Shown: one piece after another, positions 56,423 to 64,000 of the stretch
Layout: the number at the start of each line of letters is the position of its first letter
How positions within the stretch are numbered: the stretch's first letter is position 1
Source of the DNA: Shewanella colwelliana ATCC 39565
Lineage (GTDB): Bacteria; Pseudomonadota; Gammaproteobacteria; Enterobacterales; Shewanellaceae
Direction: 5' to 3'
NCBI RefSeq assembly: GCF_000518705.1
Contig: NZ_JAEC01000008.1
Span: 1-64,000, forward strand
Length of the DNA stretch: 64,000 nt
The notes under the pieces: generated by a model
What the model was told of the DNA's origin: nothing
Database searches by the model: none
What the model saw: only the letters and a program-made list of their open reading frames with translations
Made by a program: the position numbers and the translations under genes

Positions 56423-56574
56423 CACCATGATAAACATGACTATTCATAGCTGACTAAAAAATAATCCTGTGCGAGAGCCCTCGGCTAGAGTAGAATGGCA
56501 CGTTTTTTATTGCAACAGCTATTATTAAAGCTGTTATCAATACCCTATTTTTTTTGATGGTAAGAGGTTTATCC

Positions 56575-58401
56575 GTGTTAGAGAATTTACGTAACATCGC
56601 CATTATTGCACACGTTGACCATGGTAAAACAACCTTGGTTGATAAGTTGCTGGCACAGTCAGGAACCCTTGAAACTCGAGGAGAGGCCGCTGAGCGGGTG
56701 ATGGATTCGAACGATCTTGAAAAGGAGCGTGGAATCACGATTCTTGCAAAGAATACTGCCATCAAGTGGAACGATTACCGCATTAACATCGTCGACACTC
56801 CTGGTCACGCCGACTTCGGTGGTGAAGTAGAGCGTGTTCTTTCTATGGTTGACTGTGTATTGCTATTGGTTGACGCGGTTGATGGCTCAATGCCACAAAC
56901 TCGTTTCGTTACTAAGAAAGCATTCGCTCAAGGCCTAAAGCCAATCGTTGTTATCAACAAGATTGACCGTCCAGGTGCTCGCCCTGATTGGGTTATTGAT
57001 CAAGTCTTTGACCTGTTCGACAACCTAGGCGCTACCGATGAACAACTAGATTTCCCAATCGTTTACGCTTCAGCGTTAAACGGTTACGCAACCTTAGATC
57101 CAGAAGATACTGGCGTAGATATGACGCCACTTTTCGAAACTATCGTTGAAAAAGTTTCATTCCCAGATGCTGACTCGGAAGGTGACTTCCAGATGCAGAT
57201 CACTCAACTTGATTACAACTCATATGTCGGTGTTATCGGTGTAGGTCGTATCAAGCGTGGTAGCGTTAAGACTAACCAGCAAGTGACTATTGTCGGTGCT
57301 GATGGTAAGCAACGTAACGGTAAGATGGGCCAAGTATTAGGTTACATGGGTCTAGATCGTACCGAAGTTGAAATTGCTAACGCGGGTGACATTGTTGCTA
57401 TTACTGGTCTTGGTGAACTTAAAATTTCTGACACTGTATGCGCAGCCGGTGCTGTTGAAGCCATGCCTGCATTGTCAGTTGATGAGCCAACACTAACCAT
57501 GACTTTCCAGGTCAACACTTCTCCATTCGCTGGTAAAGAAGGTAAGTACGTGACTTCACGTAATATCCTTGAGCGTCTAGAGCAGGAGCTAGTGCACAAC
57601 GTAGCACTACGCGTTGAAGAGACTGAGAGTCCAGATCGTTTCCGCGTATCAGGTCGTGGTGAACTTCACCTTTCAATCTTAATTGAAAACATGCGTCGTG
57701 AAGGTTACGAGCTAGCCGTTTCTCGTCCAGAAGTGATCATGAAAGAGATCGATGGTGAGATGTGCGAACCATACGAAACCGTTACCGTTGATGTTGAAGA
57801 AGAGCATCAAGGTACTGTTATCGAGAAGCTTGGTACTCGTAAAGCTGAAATGAAAGATATGCAGCTTGACGGTAAGGGTCGTGTTCGTATCGACTTCGTT
57901 ATCCCAAGCCGTGGTTTGATTGGTTTCCAAACTGAGTTCCTAACTGCGACTTCAGGTACCGGTCTTATCTATCATTCATTTGACCACTATGGTCCACATA
58001 AAGGTGGCGAGATTGGTCAACGCGCTAACGGCGTATTGATCTCTAACGCAACGGGTAAGGCACTAACATTCGCTCTATTTGGTCTACAGGACCGTGGTCG
58101 TCTGTTTATTGGTCATGCAGCTGAAGTTTACGAAGGTCAAGTGGTGGGTATCCACGCACGTTCTAACGACTTAACAGTAAACTGTCTTAAAGGTAAGCAG
58201 CTTACCAACATGCGTGCGTCGGGTACCGATGAAGCGCAAGTATTGACTACGCCAATTAACTTAACCCTTGAGCAAGCGCTTGAATTCATCGATGACGATG
58301 AGCTAGTTGAAGTAACGCCACAGAGCATCCGTGTTCGTAAGCGTTTCTTGACTGAAAACGAGCGTAAGCGCCACAACCGTGGTTCAAAAGACGCTTCTTA
58401 A
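56575..58401 (+). CDS. bipA: Translational GTPase BipA/TypA
   Basis: 608 residues from GTG 56575 (AGAGG about 8 bases upstream; upstream TTG/ATG codons in frame are rejected because the family begins [20 protein letters not shown]). Walker [10 protein letters not shown], switch [13 protein letters not shown] and NKID are present, then EF-G-like domains and the BipA C-terminal domain. A ribosome-associated GTPase needed at low temperature and under stress. Confidence 0.95.
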   Translation: MLENLRNIAIIAHVDHGKTTLVDKLLAQSGTLETRGEAAERVMDSNDLEKERGITILAKNTAIKWNDYRINIVDTPGHADFGGEVERVLSMVDCVLLLVDAVDGSMPQTRFVTKKAFAQGLKPIVVINKIDRPGARPDWVIDQVFDLFDNLGATDEQLDFPIVYASALNGYATLDPEDTGVDMTPLFETIVEKVSFPDADSEGDFQMQITQLDYNSYVGVIGVGRIKRGSVKTNQQVTIVGADGKQRNGKMGQVLGYMGLDRTEVEIANAGDIVAITGLGELKISDTVCAAGAVEAMPALSVDEPTLTMTFQVNTSPFAGKEGKYVTSRNILERLEQELVHNVALRVEETESPDRFRVSGRGELHLSILIENMRREGYELAVSRPEVIMKEIDGEMCEPYETVTVDVEEEHQGTVIEKLGTRKAEMKDMQLDGKGRVRIDFVIPSRGLIGFQTEFLTATSGTGLIYHSFDHYGPHKGGEIGQRANGVLISNATGKALTFALFGLQDRGRLFIGHAAEVYEGQVVGIHARSNDLTVNCLKGKQLTNMRASGTDEAQVLTTPINLTLEQALEFIDDDELVEVTPQSIRVRKRFLTENERKRHNRGSKDAS

Positions 58402-58457
58402 GTCGGCAAGGTTATTGAGCACTGTATTGGTGCAGTGATAACCCCGCGATAAGCATT

Positions 58458-58493
58458 AAAAAGCCCTGAACATCTAGATGTTCAGGGCTTTTT
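58458..58493. terminator. Terminator after bipA
   Basis: A5-GCCCTGAACATC directly followed by its reverse complement and T5: a perfect palindrome usable in either direction. Confidence 0.9.
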
Positions 58494-58551
58494 GTATTGA
58501 TTAGGTAGACCCCTTTTTTTGGCATTGCATCAAGAGCCCAACGTTTTCTTG

Positions 58552-59076
58552 TTAACTGCTGACGCTACGATTTAAACGGTCGTTGCCATCAGCTGCAATT
58601 GATTCAAACTGGGTGTCTAATTCTTGATAGATATCCCAGCGCTCCTTTGCCAGTGTCGCAGCAATACGGTCAATGACGTGTAATTCGAGCGATTCAACCC
58701 TTTTCCCTTTCCAGAGTTTATCTGCCAGTGCAATGAGCAGCTCTTCAGTAGAACAATCCATTTCATGCCAGCGAGCATGGGACATACAACAGCGAGCTAT
58801 CTTGGGCGAAACACCTTCACTAAGAAGAATTCTCTCTCCTTCTGGTTCGTGCTCTGAGCCGGGGGCCGTCATTTCTTGGGCGTGGGTAATTTTTCCTATA
58901 TCGTGAATAGCTACCCCAATTTTTACAAACTCCGAATCAATCGGCACCCCTAACTGCTTACATTTATCCAGAATTAAATCTGCCGCTTCTCCGACGAGCT
59001 TAACATGAGTTAGTAGGTGCTCCGATGCGCCCAAATTACTCATAAGCGTTAGTGCATCAACTTTTGAATTTAACAC
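58552..59076 (-). CDS. HD-domain phosphohydrolase-like protein
   Basis: 174 residues from GTG 59076, 5 bases after AAGGAG (a TTG one codon earlier is too close). HD metal site: H23 in LLTHVKLV, HD in VAIHDIGK, a later H in MSHARWHE and D in IALADKLW. A soluble HD hydrolase, perhaps acting on a nucleotide; the substrate is not known. Single gene. Confidence 0.82.
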   Translation of the reverse strand: MLNSKVDALTLMSNLGASEHLLTHVKLVGEAADLILDKCKQLGVPIDSEFVKIGVAIHDIGKITHAQEMTAPGSEHEPEGERILLSEGVSPKIARCCMSHARWHEMDCSTEELLIALADKLWKGKRVESLELHVIDRIAATLAKERWDIYQELDTQFESIAADGNDRLNRSVSS

Positions 59077-59164
59077 CAATACTCCTTTAGACAGTTAACG
59101 TTCCGTTTAAAGCACGGGGTAGCTGTATTTAACATCAAAATGGCCAAACTTTCATTGGAAGGTG

Positions 59165-60379
59165 TTAATGCCCTATGGCATTCAAATGTTGGATCAAATA
59201 CATCCTGATCTCTGTTGGCGTCTGACTGACCCAATATCCGCAGCTATAGGCGATAAGCGGGAGCATAAACAATATCATCAATAGCATAATCATCAGCCCT
59301 CGCCCAGATAATTGAATGCCGTTACGGGTGCTGAACTGAAGCGCTTCTTTCTTTGGACAGGCCGATATACAACGCATACAAGCTTGGCACTCATCTGAGC
59401 GGATATTTGCTTGAGTATGGACATTGATGGCAGCAGGACAGGCGCGAGTGCACTTATCACAGCTCATCCCTCTAGATTCAATCAGGCAATGTTCGGTATT
59501 TCTACGAATTTTAAACGGACTGAGAAAGCTTAGTAATCCTAATAGCGCACCATAGGGACAGATGTAACGACAAAAGCCTTGGCGTCGCCAAGCGGCCAGT
59601 CCTAAAATTATGCCAAAGCCTATGAGTGTAACGAGCCCCGGAGTAATGAAAAACAGCGCCATCTTTAAGTCGGCAATCTTATGATAATTTCCGTTTAGGT
59701 ATTGGGGTAGTGAGGCTGTTGGCATGGTAATGATGATATACAGCAGGCCTGCGAGCAGTAGATATTTGAGCATGCGCAGGGGCCAGTCGAGCCATTTTGG
59801 GGGTAATAACTCAGATTTAATGAAGCGTTTTCTGAATTTATAAAGATACTCCCCAGCTAAGCCCAGCGGGCAGGCCCAACCACAAAATGCGCGTTTGCAT
59901 AATAAACCGGTCAGCAATACTAGCGTTAGCATCACCGCTGCAGCAGGATGGTTTTGATCCCAAAGCCCTAAGGTGACAATTGCCTTGATTTCAATGCCGC
60001 CAGCAATGGGTAAAAAGGCATCGCCTACGTCGGGACGCATTAACCAAGGAGTCATGCCCATTTTTAGCATGACGGCATTGGCCGCAAATTGAATCCCAAC
60101 AAGTAGCATCGACAGGGCTAACAGGTGTTGAATCACTTCTCGTTGGGTGTTGATACGTTGTTCACCGTTTACCCATTGTGGCCGAAGCCTACCGAGCACG
60201 CCAATGGTCACCGCAGCAAGCGCAAGGCATAAAAATAGTGGCCAATAGAGTGTGCTGAGGGTAGCCGCAAGGAGTGTTGTTGCGCTGGCAATTGCCCCCC
60301 ATTTCTTGCCACTCCAGTAAAGTAAGCTGGTGCCATAAATCAGTGCCAGCATTAAGGTTAACGATTCAATCATGCTCAT
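59165..60379 (-). CDS. Membrane polyferredoxin (NapH/YccM-like)
   Basis: 404 residues. About eight TM helices with two CxxxCP motifs (FCGWACPLG and FCRYICPYG) at membrane edges, then a cytoplasmic 2x4Fe-4S ferredoxin segment (CDKCTRACP and CQACMRCISACP) and a final TM helix. Such proteins pass electrons from quinol or flavin to periplasmic or membrane partners. No NapG, NosZ or other partner is nearby, so it is an orphan, possibly feeding an anaerobic reductase elsewhere. Confidence 0.85.
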   Translation of the reverse strand: MSMIESLTLMLALIYGTSLLYWSGKKWGAIASATTLLAATLSTLYWPLFLCLALAAVTIGVLGRLRPQWVNGEQRINTQREVIQHLLALSMLLVGIQFAANAVMLKMGMTPWLMRPDVGDAFLPIAGGIEIKAIVTLGLWDQNHPAAAVMLTLVLLTGLLCKRAFCGWACPLGLAGEYLYKFRKRFIKSELLPPKWLDWPLRMLKYLLLAGLLYIIITMPTASLPQYLNGNYHKIADLKMALFFITPGLVTLIGFGIILGLAAWRRQGFCRYICPYGALLGLLSFLSPFKIRRNTEHCLIESRGMSCDKCTRACPAAINVHTQANIRSDECQACMRCISACPKKEALQFSTRNGIQLSGRGLMIMLLMILFMLPLIAYSCGYWVSQTPTEIRMYLIQHLNAIGH

Positions 60380-60817
60380 CGTGAGAAGATCCCGTGACAG
60401 TTTGTATCACTAGGAGGCTGGCAAGGCTTATTAGTTCTTGCACGGTATTGAGACTGTGGTAAAGGTCACTAAATTTTGTCGGGCCGTTACTATTTTGATG
60501 ATCAATGTCGCCTTATTGCTAGCTTGTAACATCTGATACTGGGTATGCCTAAGCACTGGTAGGATGTTTTTTGATGAGTAGATAACGATCTCTCGGTCAA
60601 TGGAACTCGCATTTATGCTGTGGAAGGTCGTGATGTTCATTCTTTAAAATTGTTTTAATTCAATTGATTAAATAAAAATTAAACTTGTGTGTGGTTTCAT
60701 TTTGTTTTGTTTTTTGACCTTGGTGATACAGATTAATACATTGCGCCGCAGTGGTAGCGCAATGACGCTACGTGATTCGTGAGTGAAGCTGTGATTGCTT
60801 CCTAGGTAAAGGTATTT
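60380..60817. other. Intergenic region without a recognised feature
   Basis: 438 bases between divergent genes, AT-rich in the middle (60640-60730), giving room for promoters on both strands. A 69-codon minus-strand frame here lacks a ribosome site and was not accepted. Confidence 0.5.
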
Positions 60818-61840
60818 ATGTTGCGTTCTGTATTGATGGTAGGTGTATTAGGGTTAGCGCTTGTTGGGTGTGGTGGTTCGAATAGTGACAATGGGGTAAA
60901 ACCGGGTCCAGATAAAATTAAACCTAAGCCAATATTAATTGATAGATATCCAGAAGGTATTTATCTTGGCAGTTTAGCGAATGATGCTGGGGATATTGTC
61001 CGTGGTGTTAATGGCTATAGCCAGTATGTTGGCGTTGGTTTTGCTGTAGATGTAGGGACCGTAGGACAGATAACTCAAGAGTTTGAGGCCAGCATTGCTG
61101 AGATCGGTGGTGAGGCAAATCAAGCGGGTGATTGGTACAGTTTAACCACTAAAGCGAGCAAGACAGATAAACTGCTTCATGACATCGATTTAAATTACTG
61201 TGTGTATGAGGGGGCGACATCATGCCCTGTTGCTCAAGCGAGTACAGAGATCGGTGACCGCCTGCTTAAGCCATTATCATCACTCCATCGTGCGCAACTG
61301 GAATCCAACCGATTTGCGCCAAATTTTTCGCCAATTCTCACCAATAAAGGCTTTACTGTTGAGACTGATCTGGTCACGCCCACCTCATTACTATTTGTTA
61401 AAACACAAGCGCTACAGCTTAACGGTGAACTAATGAGATCGTTAGTGGGCAGTGAATGGCTGGGGCCAACATCTCATGCAAAGGCCAGTCATTACAGTCG
61501 TTATCGCTTTCAACAACTACCTAGTGGTGGCCTCATCATCAATGCTTCTATGCTCGATGAGCAAGGCCAAGCGCAATGTCGAGTAACAAGTGAGCGTAGC
61601 TTTAATGCCAAACAAGGTTTGCTGATGACGTTTTCGGTGGAGATGAATCTTGATGAGCAACTTAACTGTAATACCTACCTCAAAAATATGGGACAGTCAG
61701 ATGAGTTTGTGAAGGCGCTGCAAACTCCCCAAACCGTCACCATCGGCTTTATTGCTGGTGAAAGTGGTTTACCAACGATGGCTTTAAAACAGGTGGCTGG
61801 TGACTATTCTGTTGCTGGTTCAGGCTTATTTATGCGCTAG
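60818..61840 (+). CDS. Lipoprotein of unknown function
   Basis: 340 residues with lipobox ALVGC (lipidated cysteine about 18) followed by a GGSNSDNG linker and a KPGPDKIKPKP proline-lysine stretch typical of surface-tethered lipoproteins. The body is beta-rich with one cysteine pair likely (YCVYEGATSC) and others later. No family recognised. It converges on the ToxR-like regulator gene, and the hairpin between them overlaps that gene's end. Confidence 0.7.
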   Translation: MLRSVLMVGVLGLALVGCGGSNSDNGVKPGPDKIKPKPILIDRYPEGIYLGSLANDAGDIVRGVNGYSQYVGVGFAVDVGTVGQITQEFEASIAEIGGEANQAGDWYSLTTKASKTDKLLHDIDLNYCVYEGATSCPVAQASTEIGDRLLKPLSSLHRAQLESNRFAPNFSPILTNKGFTVETDLVTPTSLLFVKTQALQLNGELMRSLVGSEWLGPTSHAKASHYSRYRFQQLPSGGLIINASMLDEQGQAQCRVTSERSFNAKQGLLMTFSVEMNLDEQLNCNTYLKNMGQSDEFVKALQTPQTVTIGFIAGESGLPTMALKQVAGDYSVAGSGLFMR

Positions 61841-61854
61841 GTGTCGCCGCCGGG

Positions 61855-61880
61855 AATAGGCTGCCGGTAGGCAGCCTATT
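61855..61880. terminator. Hairpin between the lipoprotein and ToxR-like genes
   Basis: AATAGGCTGCC-GGTA-GGCAGCCTATT, a perfect 11-bp stem that includes the stop codon of the minus-strand gene. Only short T-runs, so a moderate terminator. Confidence 0.65.
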
Positions 61881-63378
61881 TGGCTTGCGGCGCAGGGAAA
61901 TAGGTTTGTGCGCGGTCACAGTAGTCCTGGAATATATCAATCCAAGTACCAAGATCATTGCTTAGGCGTTCATTTTTTATTAATGACTCCCAGGCACCTA
62001 AACATCTTTGTTGTATGTTGTCTGGGTCAAGCTGAGTGAAAATTTGTTTTGAGGGTAGTACTAACGACAGTGATACTTGAGACTTTAGGTAGTACAGGCG
62101 AAACAGATCGGGCTTACTCTCTTTGAGTGCGAGATCAGATAGCACGAGATAAACGAATGCATTGTCGATTTGATTGTTAAACCGTGCTTTAAACAATCGC
62201 TCTCTGGCGTTTTCATGCTGGCCCATTTTGAAGTTTAATAGCCCTAGCCAGATCTCCATCTCCTCTTCGGGATTGGGAAAGTCACGCTCCATACGTTCTA
62301 ACCAATGCGTCATTTTTTGTGGCTCAAGTGCCGGGGTTTGCAATAGCTGACGTGCCAGATAGTTGACCTCTGATGAACTGAGCTGCTGGCTATCAAGTTG
62401 TGCAGCCATTGTTTTAGAGACAAAAGCCAGCGTATCATTCTGTTGGGGTTGTGGAATGGCTGGCAGGGCAAAAAACTTTGCCAAATCAGCAGTCATACGT
62501 GCAATTCCGCTGTCGAGCGCCTTGATGTCGAGTGAGTATTCTCCGCTAAAGATACGTTTTTCACTGCTATGAAAAACTAACTCAAGTTGTGCGATTAGCT
62601 CAAAGTCAGAACGACCTTTGCTGAGGCGTAGGTTGAGTTTGTAATCACTAAAGAGGGTGTTTCTGGAGCCTGGCCAATAGGGGCTATCATCTATTTGGCT
62701 AAGGAAATAGCTAGGCGCATCTTGATTGTTCACATTGATATAGGGGTAGGCTATCTGTTGTGCCAAGAGTGCTGTTTTGATGGCTTTAATATAGGGTTTA
62801 AGCGAGTTGTCGGTAACGTTCACTTTATGGAGCAGCAGTTCGACAACTGGCACGGTAACAGATGAACTGGCTGGTGCCGTGGTGATCTTAGATTCTTGTT
62901 GTGGCGTTAGGCCAATAAACAGACCAACGGTAACCAGTAATATAGCGATATAAACCAGGTGAACACTCCACTTCTTGGGAGATGGTGTTGGCGGGCTTGC
63001 CAATGGCTGCTCAATGGCCTCCACTAAACTGACTCTAGCAGCATTAAGGTAGTAGCCCTTTTTAGGGTAAGTTACCAGCAGTTTAGTCGCATCAGATTCG
63101 GGTGAGTGCTCTTTAAAAATAGCGCGTAGGGTACTGATTCTATTAGTGAGTACATTTTTAGATATAAAGTTACTCTGCCAAACCTTGGCGATGAGCTCGT
63201 CGGCGGCGATCGGAGTGCCAGTTTGTTGTAGCAAGACTTCCAGGAGTTCTTGGCTGCGGGGCTCTAGTTCAATCTCTTTACCCGCTTTGCTTAATTGGCG
63301 ATGAACGGGGTCATAGATTAAGGTATCTATCGCAATCTTACATTGACGTGTTTTTGCTTGAGAAAGAATATCTGCCAT
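61876..63378 (-). CDS. ToxR/CadC-like membrane-bound winged-helix regulator
   Basis: 500 residues: an N-terminal OmpR-type winged helix (about 15-112, with LEPRSQELLEVLLQ and a wing LLVTYPKKGYYL), one TM helix (about 143-162) and a large periplasmic domain of about 330 residues with TPR-like helices near the end. One-component regulator that senses the periplasm. The N-terminal KCKIAIDTLIYDP-like opening is usual for Shewanella members. The signal is unknown. Confidence 0.85.
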   Translation of the reverse strand: MADILSQAKTRQCKIAIDTLIYDPVHRQLSKAGKEIELEPRSQELLEVLLQQTGTPIAADELIAKVWQSNFISKNVLTNRISTLRAIFKEHSPESDATKLLVTYPKKGYYLNAARVSLVEAIEQPLASPPTPSPKKWSVHLVYIAILLVTVGLFIGLTPQQESKITTAPASSSVTVPVVELLLHKVNVTDNSLKPYIKAIKTALLAQQIAYPYINVNNQDAPSYFLSQIDDSPYWPGSRNTLFSDYKLNLRLSKGRSDFELIAQLELVFHSSEKRIFSGEYSLDIKALDSGIARMTADLAKFFALPAIPQPQQNDTLAFVSKTMAAQLDSQQLSSSEVNYLARQLLQTPALEPQKMTHWLERMERDFPNPEEEMEIWLGLLNFKMGQHENARERLFKARFNNQIDNAFVYLVLSDLALKESKPDLFRLYYLKSQVSLSLVLPSKQIFTQLDPDNIQQRCLGAWESLIKNERLSNDLGTWIDIFQDYCDRAQTYFPAPQAK

Positions 63379-63450
63379 AGATTAAGAGTCAGCTGTCACT
63401 TGCAATATCTTGGTGTGGAAAGTAGCGCCTCTGAAGAGGCGCCAATAGAT

Positions 63451-64000
63451 TTACTTGCCGCCTTCAATCGATTCGATAAATTTGGTTGATTCGGCAATCG
63501 ACTTGTTCATCTCTTTAATTAGGCTTGATATGTCAGTTTGTAGACTAGCAAATTCTCCTTTTATCGCACCAATGGCTTGGGCGTTAAGGTTGTGCTTAAG
63601 GTAGAGCATGTTATCTTTCATGGCGGTGAGAATTGGCGGCATCTTGCTTTCGGCACGGCGCATGGTTTTAACCAGTTGCTGGTATGAACGTTGGGTTTCA
63701 CGTAATTTGGTTTCACTGTTGCGGCGCAGACTGGCTTTGCTTATTTCACCAATTTCAGTTTGCCACTCATCAAACAGCGCCTCGGCGACATCTTCAACCT
63801 TATCGATACGGCTGCTTACCTCATCAGCGGCTTCTTGAGATGATTCATACTCATCCTTTGCTTTATTGTAGGCTTTTTCAAGGTCGCCACCATCATGGTT
63901 AAGTAGCGCCTGCATCTCTTCGAGTGCCGAGCTAAACTGCTCTTGTGCTTCTTCTTGTGACTCTTTGGCGGCAGTCACGCGGTCGACCATGATGTCACGC
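63451..64000 (-). CDS. DUF2959 protein, truncated by the window edge
   Basis: At least 183 residues visible; the frame stays open to the last base, so the true start lies beyond 64000 (an internal ATG at 63990 would give 179). A long acidic coiled coil (SQEEAQEQFSSALEEMQALL onwards) with conserved DDUF2959-type LYLKHNLNAQAIGAIKGE near the end. Full-length relatives carry a signal peptide, so this is probably periplasmic. Function unknown. Confidence 0.8.
   Translation of the reverse strand, partial: RDIMVDRVTAAKESQEEAQEQFSSALEEMQALLNHDGGDLEKAYNKAKDEYESSQEAADEVSSRIDKVEDVAEALFDEWQTEIGEISKASLRRNSETKLRETQRSYQQLVKTMRRAESKMPPILTAMKDNMLYLKHNLNAQAIGAIKGEFASLQTDISSLIKEMNKSIAESTKFIESIEGGK

Noticed and set aside
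60431..60640. 69-codon minus-strand frame between the polyferredoxin and lipoprotein genes
   Set aside because: No ribosome site before its ATG, no recognisable domain or signal, and it lies in a divergent promoter region.
1..64000. tRNA, rRNA, CRISPR or prophage content
   Set aside because: No cloverleaf, rRNA block, spaced short repeats or phage structural genes were seen; a covariance-model search would settle small RNAs.

Overview
The window reads as a chromosomal stretch of a marine Shewanella or a close relative (Gammaproteobacteria, Alteromonadales). The evidence is a Tat-exported flavin reductase with its own small tetraheme cytochrome c, two different Cache/PilJ-style chemoreceptors, the Cpx block in its usual order (cpxA-cpxR / cpxP / fieF), and the glnA-ntrB-ntrC / typA neighbourhood. 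Base composition is even throughout, and I see no tRNA, rRNA, CRISPR array or prophage. Function names come from reading proteins and motifs by eye; no database was searched.

Left part (1-9.2 kb): a decayed repeat region, then a glycyl-radical enzyme with its activase (yjjI-yjjW), an acetaldehyde-type aldehyde dehydrogenase facing an AcoR-like sigma54 activator (with a GG-N10-GC promoter and a likely enhancer palindrome between them), an acuI/yhdH-type acryloyl-CoA reductase and an orphan TorT-like periplasmic binding protein.

9.2-20.3 kb: a coherent DMSP/acrylate island. A LysR gene faces a Tat flavoprotein reductase plus tetraheme cytochrome. These are followed by a DcaP-like porin, a DddY-type periplasmic DMSP lyase, a second porin and a Cache chemoreceptor. 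The proposed flow is: porins admit DMSP, DddY cleaves it to DMS and acrylate in the periplasm, the flavoprotein-cytochrome pair reduces acrylate as a respiratory acceptor, and AcuI clears acryloyl-CoA that reaches the cytoplasm. Four transcription units carry the same palindrome (TTGGAA-N4-TTCCAA) 45-57 bp before their start codons, which defines a small regulon. LysR and TetR genes close the island.

20.4-32.2 kb: a chemoreceptor, then an unusual phosphate-themed cluster. It holds a PiT transporter with its DUF47/PhoU-like partner, an OprO/P-like porin, three proteins with CYTH/triphosphate-tunnel features (one exported, one canonical, one degenerate), a 446-residue membrane protein of unknown family, a DASS/SLC13 anion transporter with a duplicated N-terminal tail motif, and an IS481-type transposase-like protein whose catalytic glutamate is replaced by alanine. 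This is the best candidate for an undescribed system: uptake and cleavage, or synthesis, of tri/polyphosphate.

32.2-45.5 kb: Cpx envelope-stress genes with two CpxR boxes, a TetR-MFP-RND efflux operon, a DUF4785-like lipoprotein with a secreted lipase-like hydrolase, an exported SnoaL-like protein, a LysR gene and a 47-codon small gene.

45.5-64 kb: ntrC-ntrB with two overlapping NtrC sites, a DUF4124 protein, an Lrp regulator facing a PrnB-like dioxygenase-fold protein and a kynureninase-like enzyme (probable tryptophan module), ppnP, an M14-type hydrolase, a three-gene membrane/XRE/lipoprotein operon, glnA with a sigma54 promoter and NtrC sites, typA/bipA, an HD-domain protein, a polyferredoxin, a lipoprotein, a ToxR-like membrane regulator and a DUF2959 gene cut by the window end.
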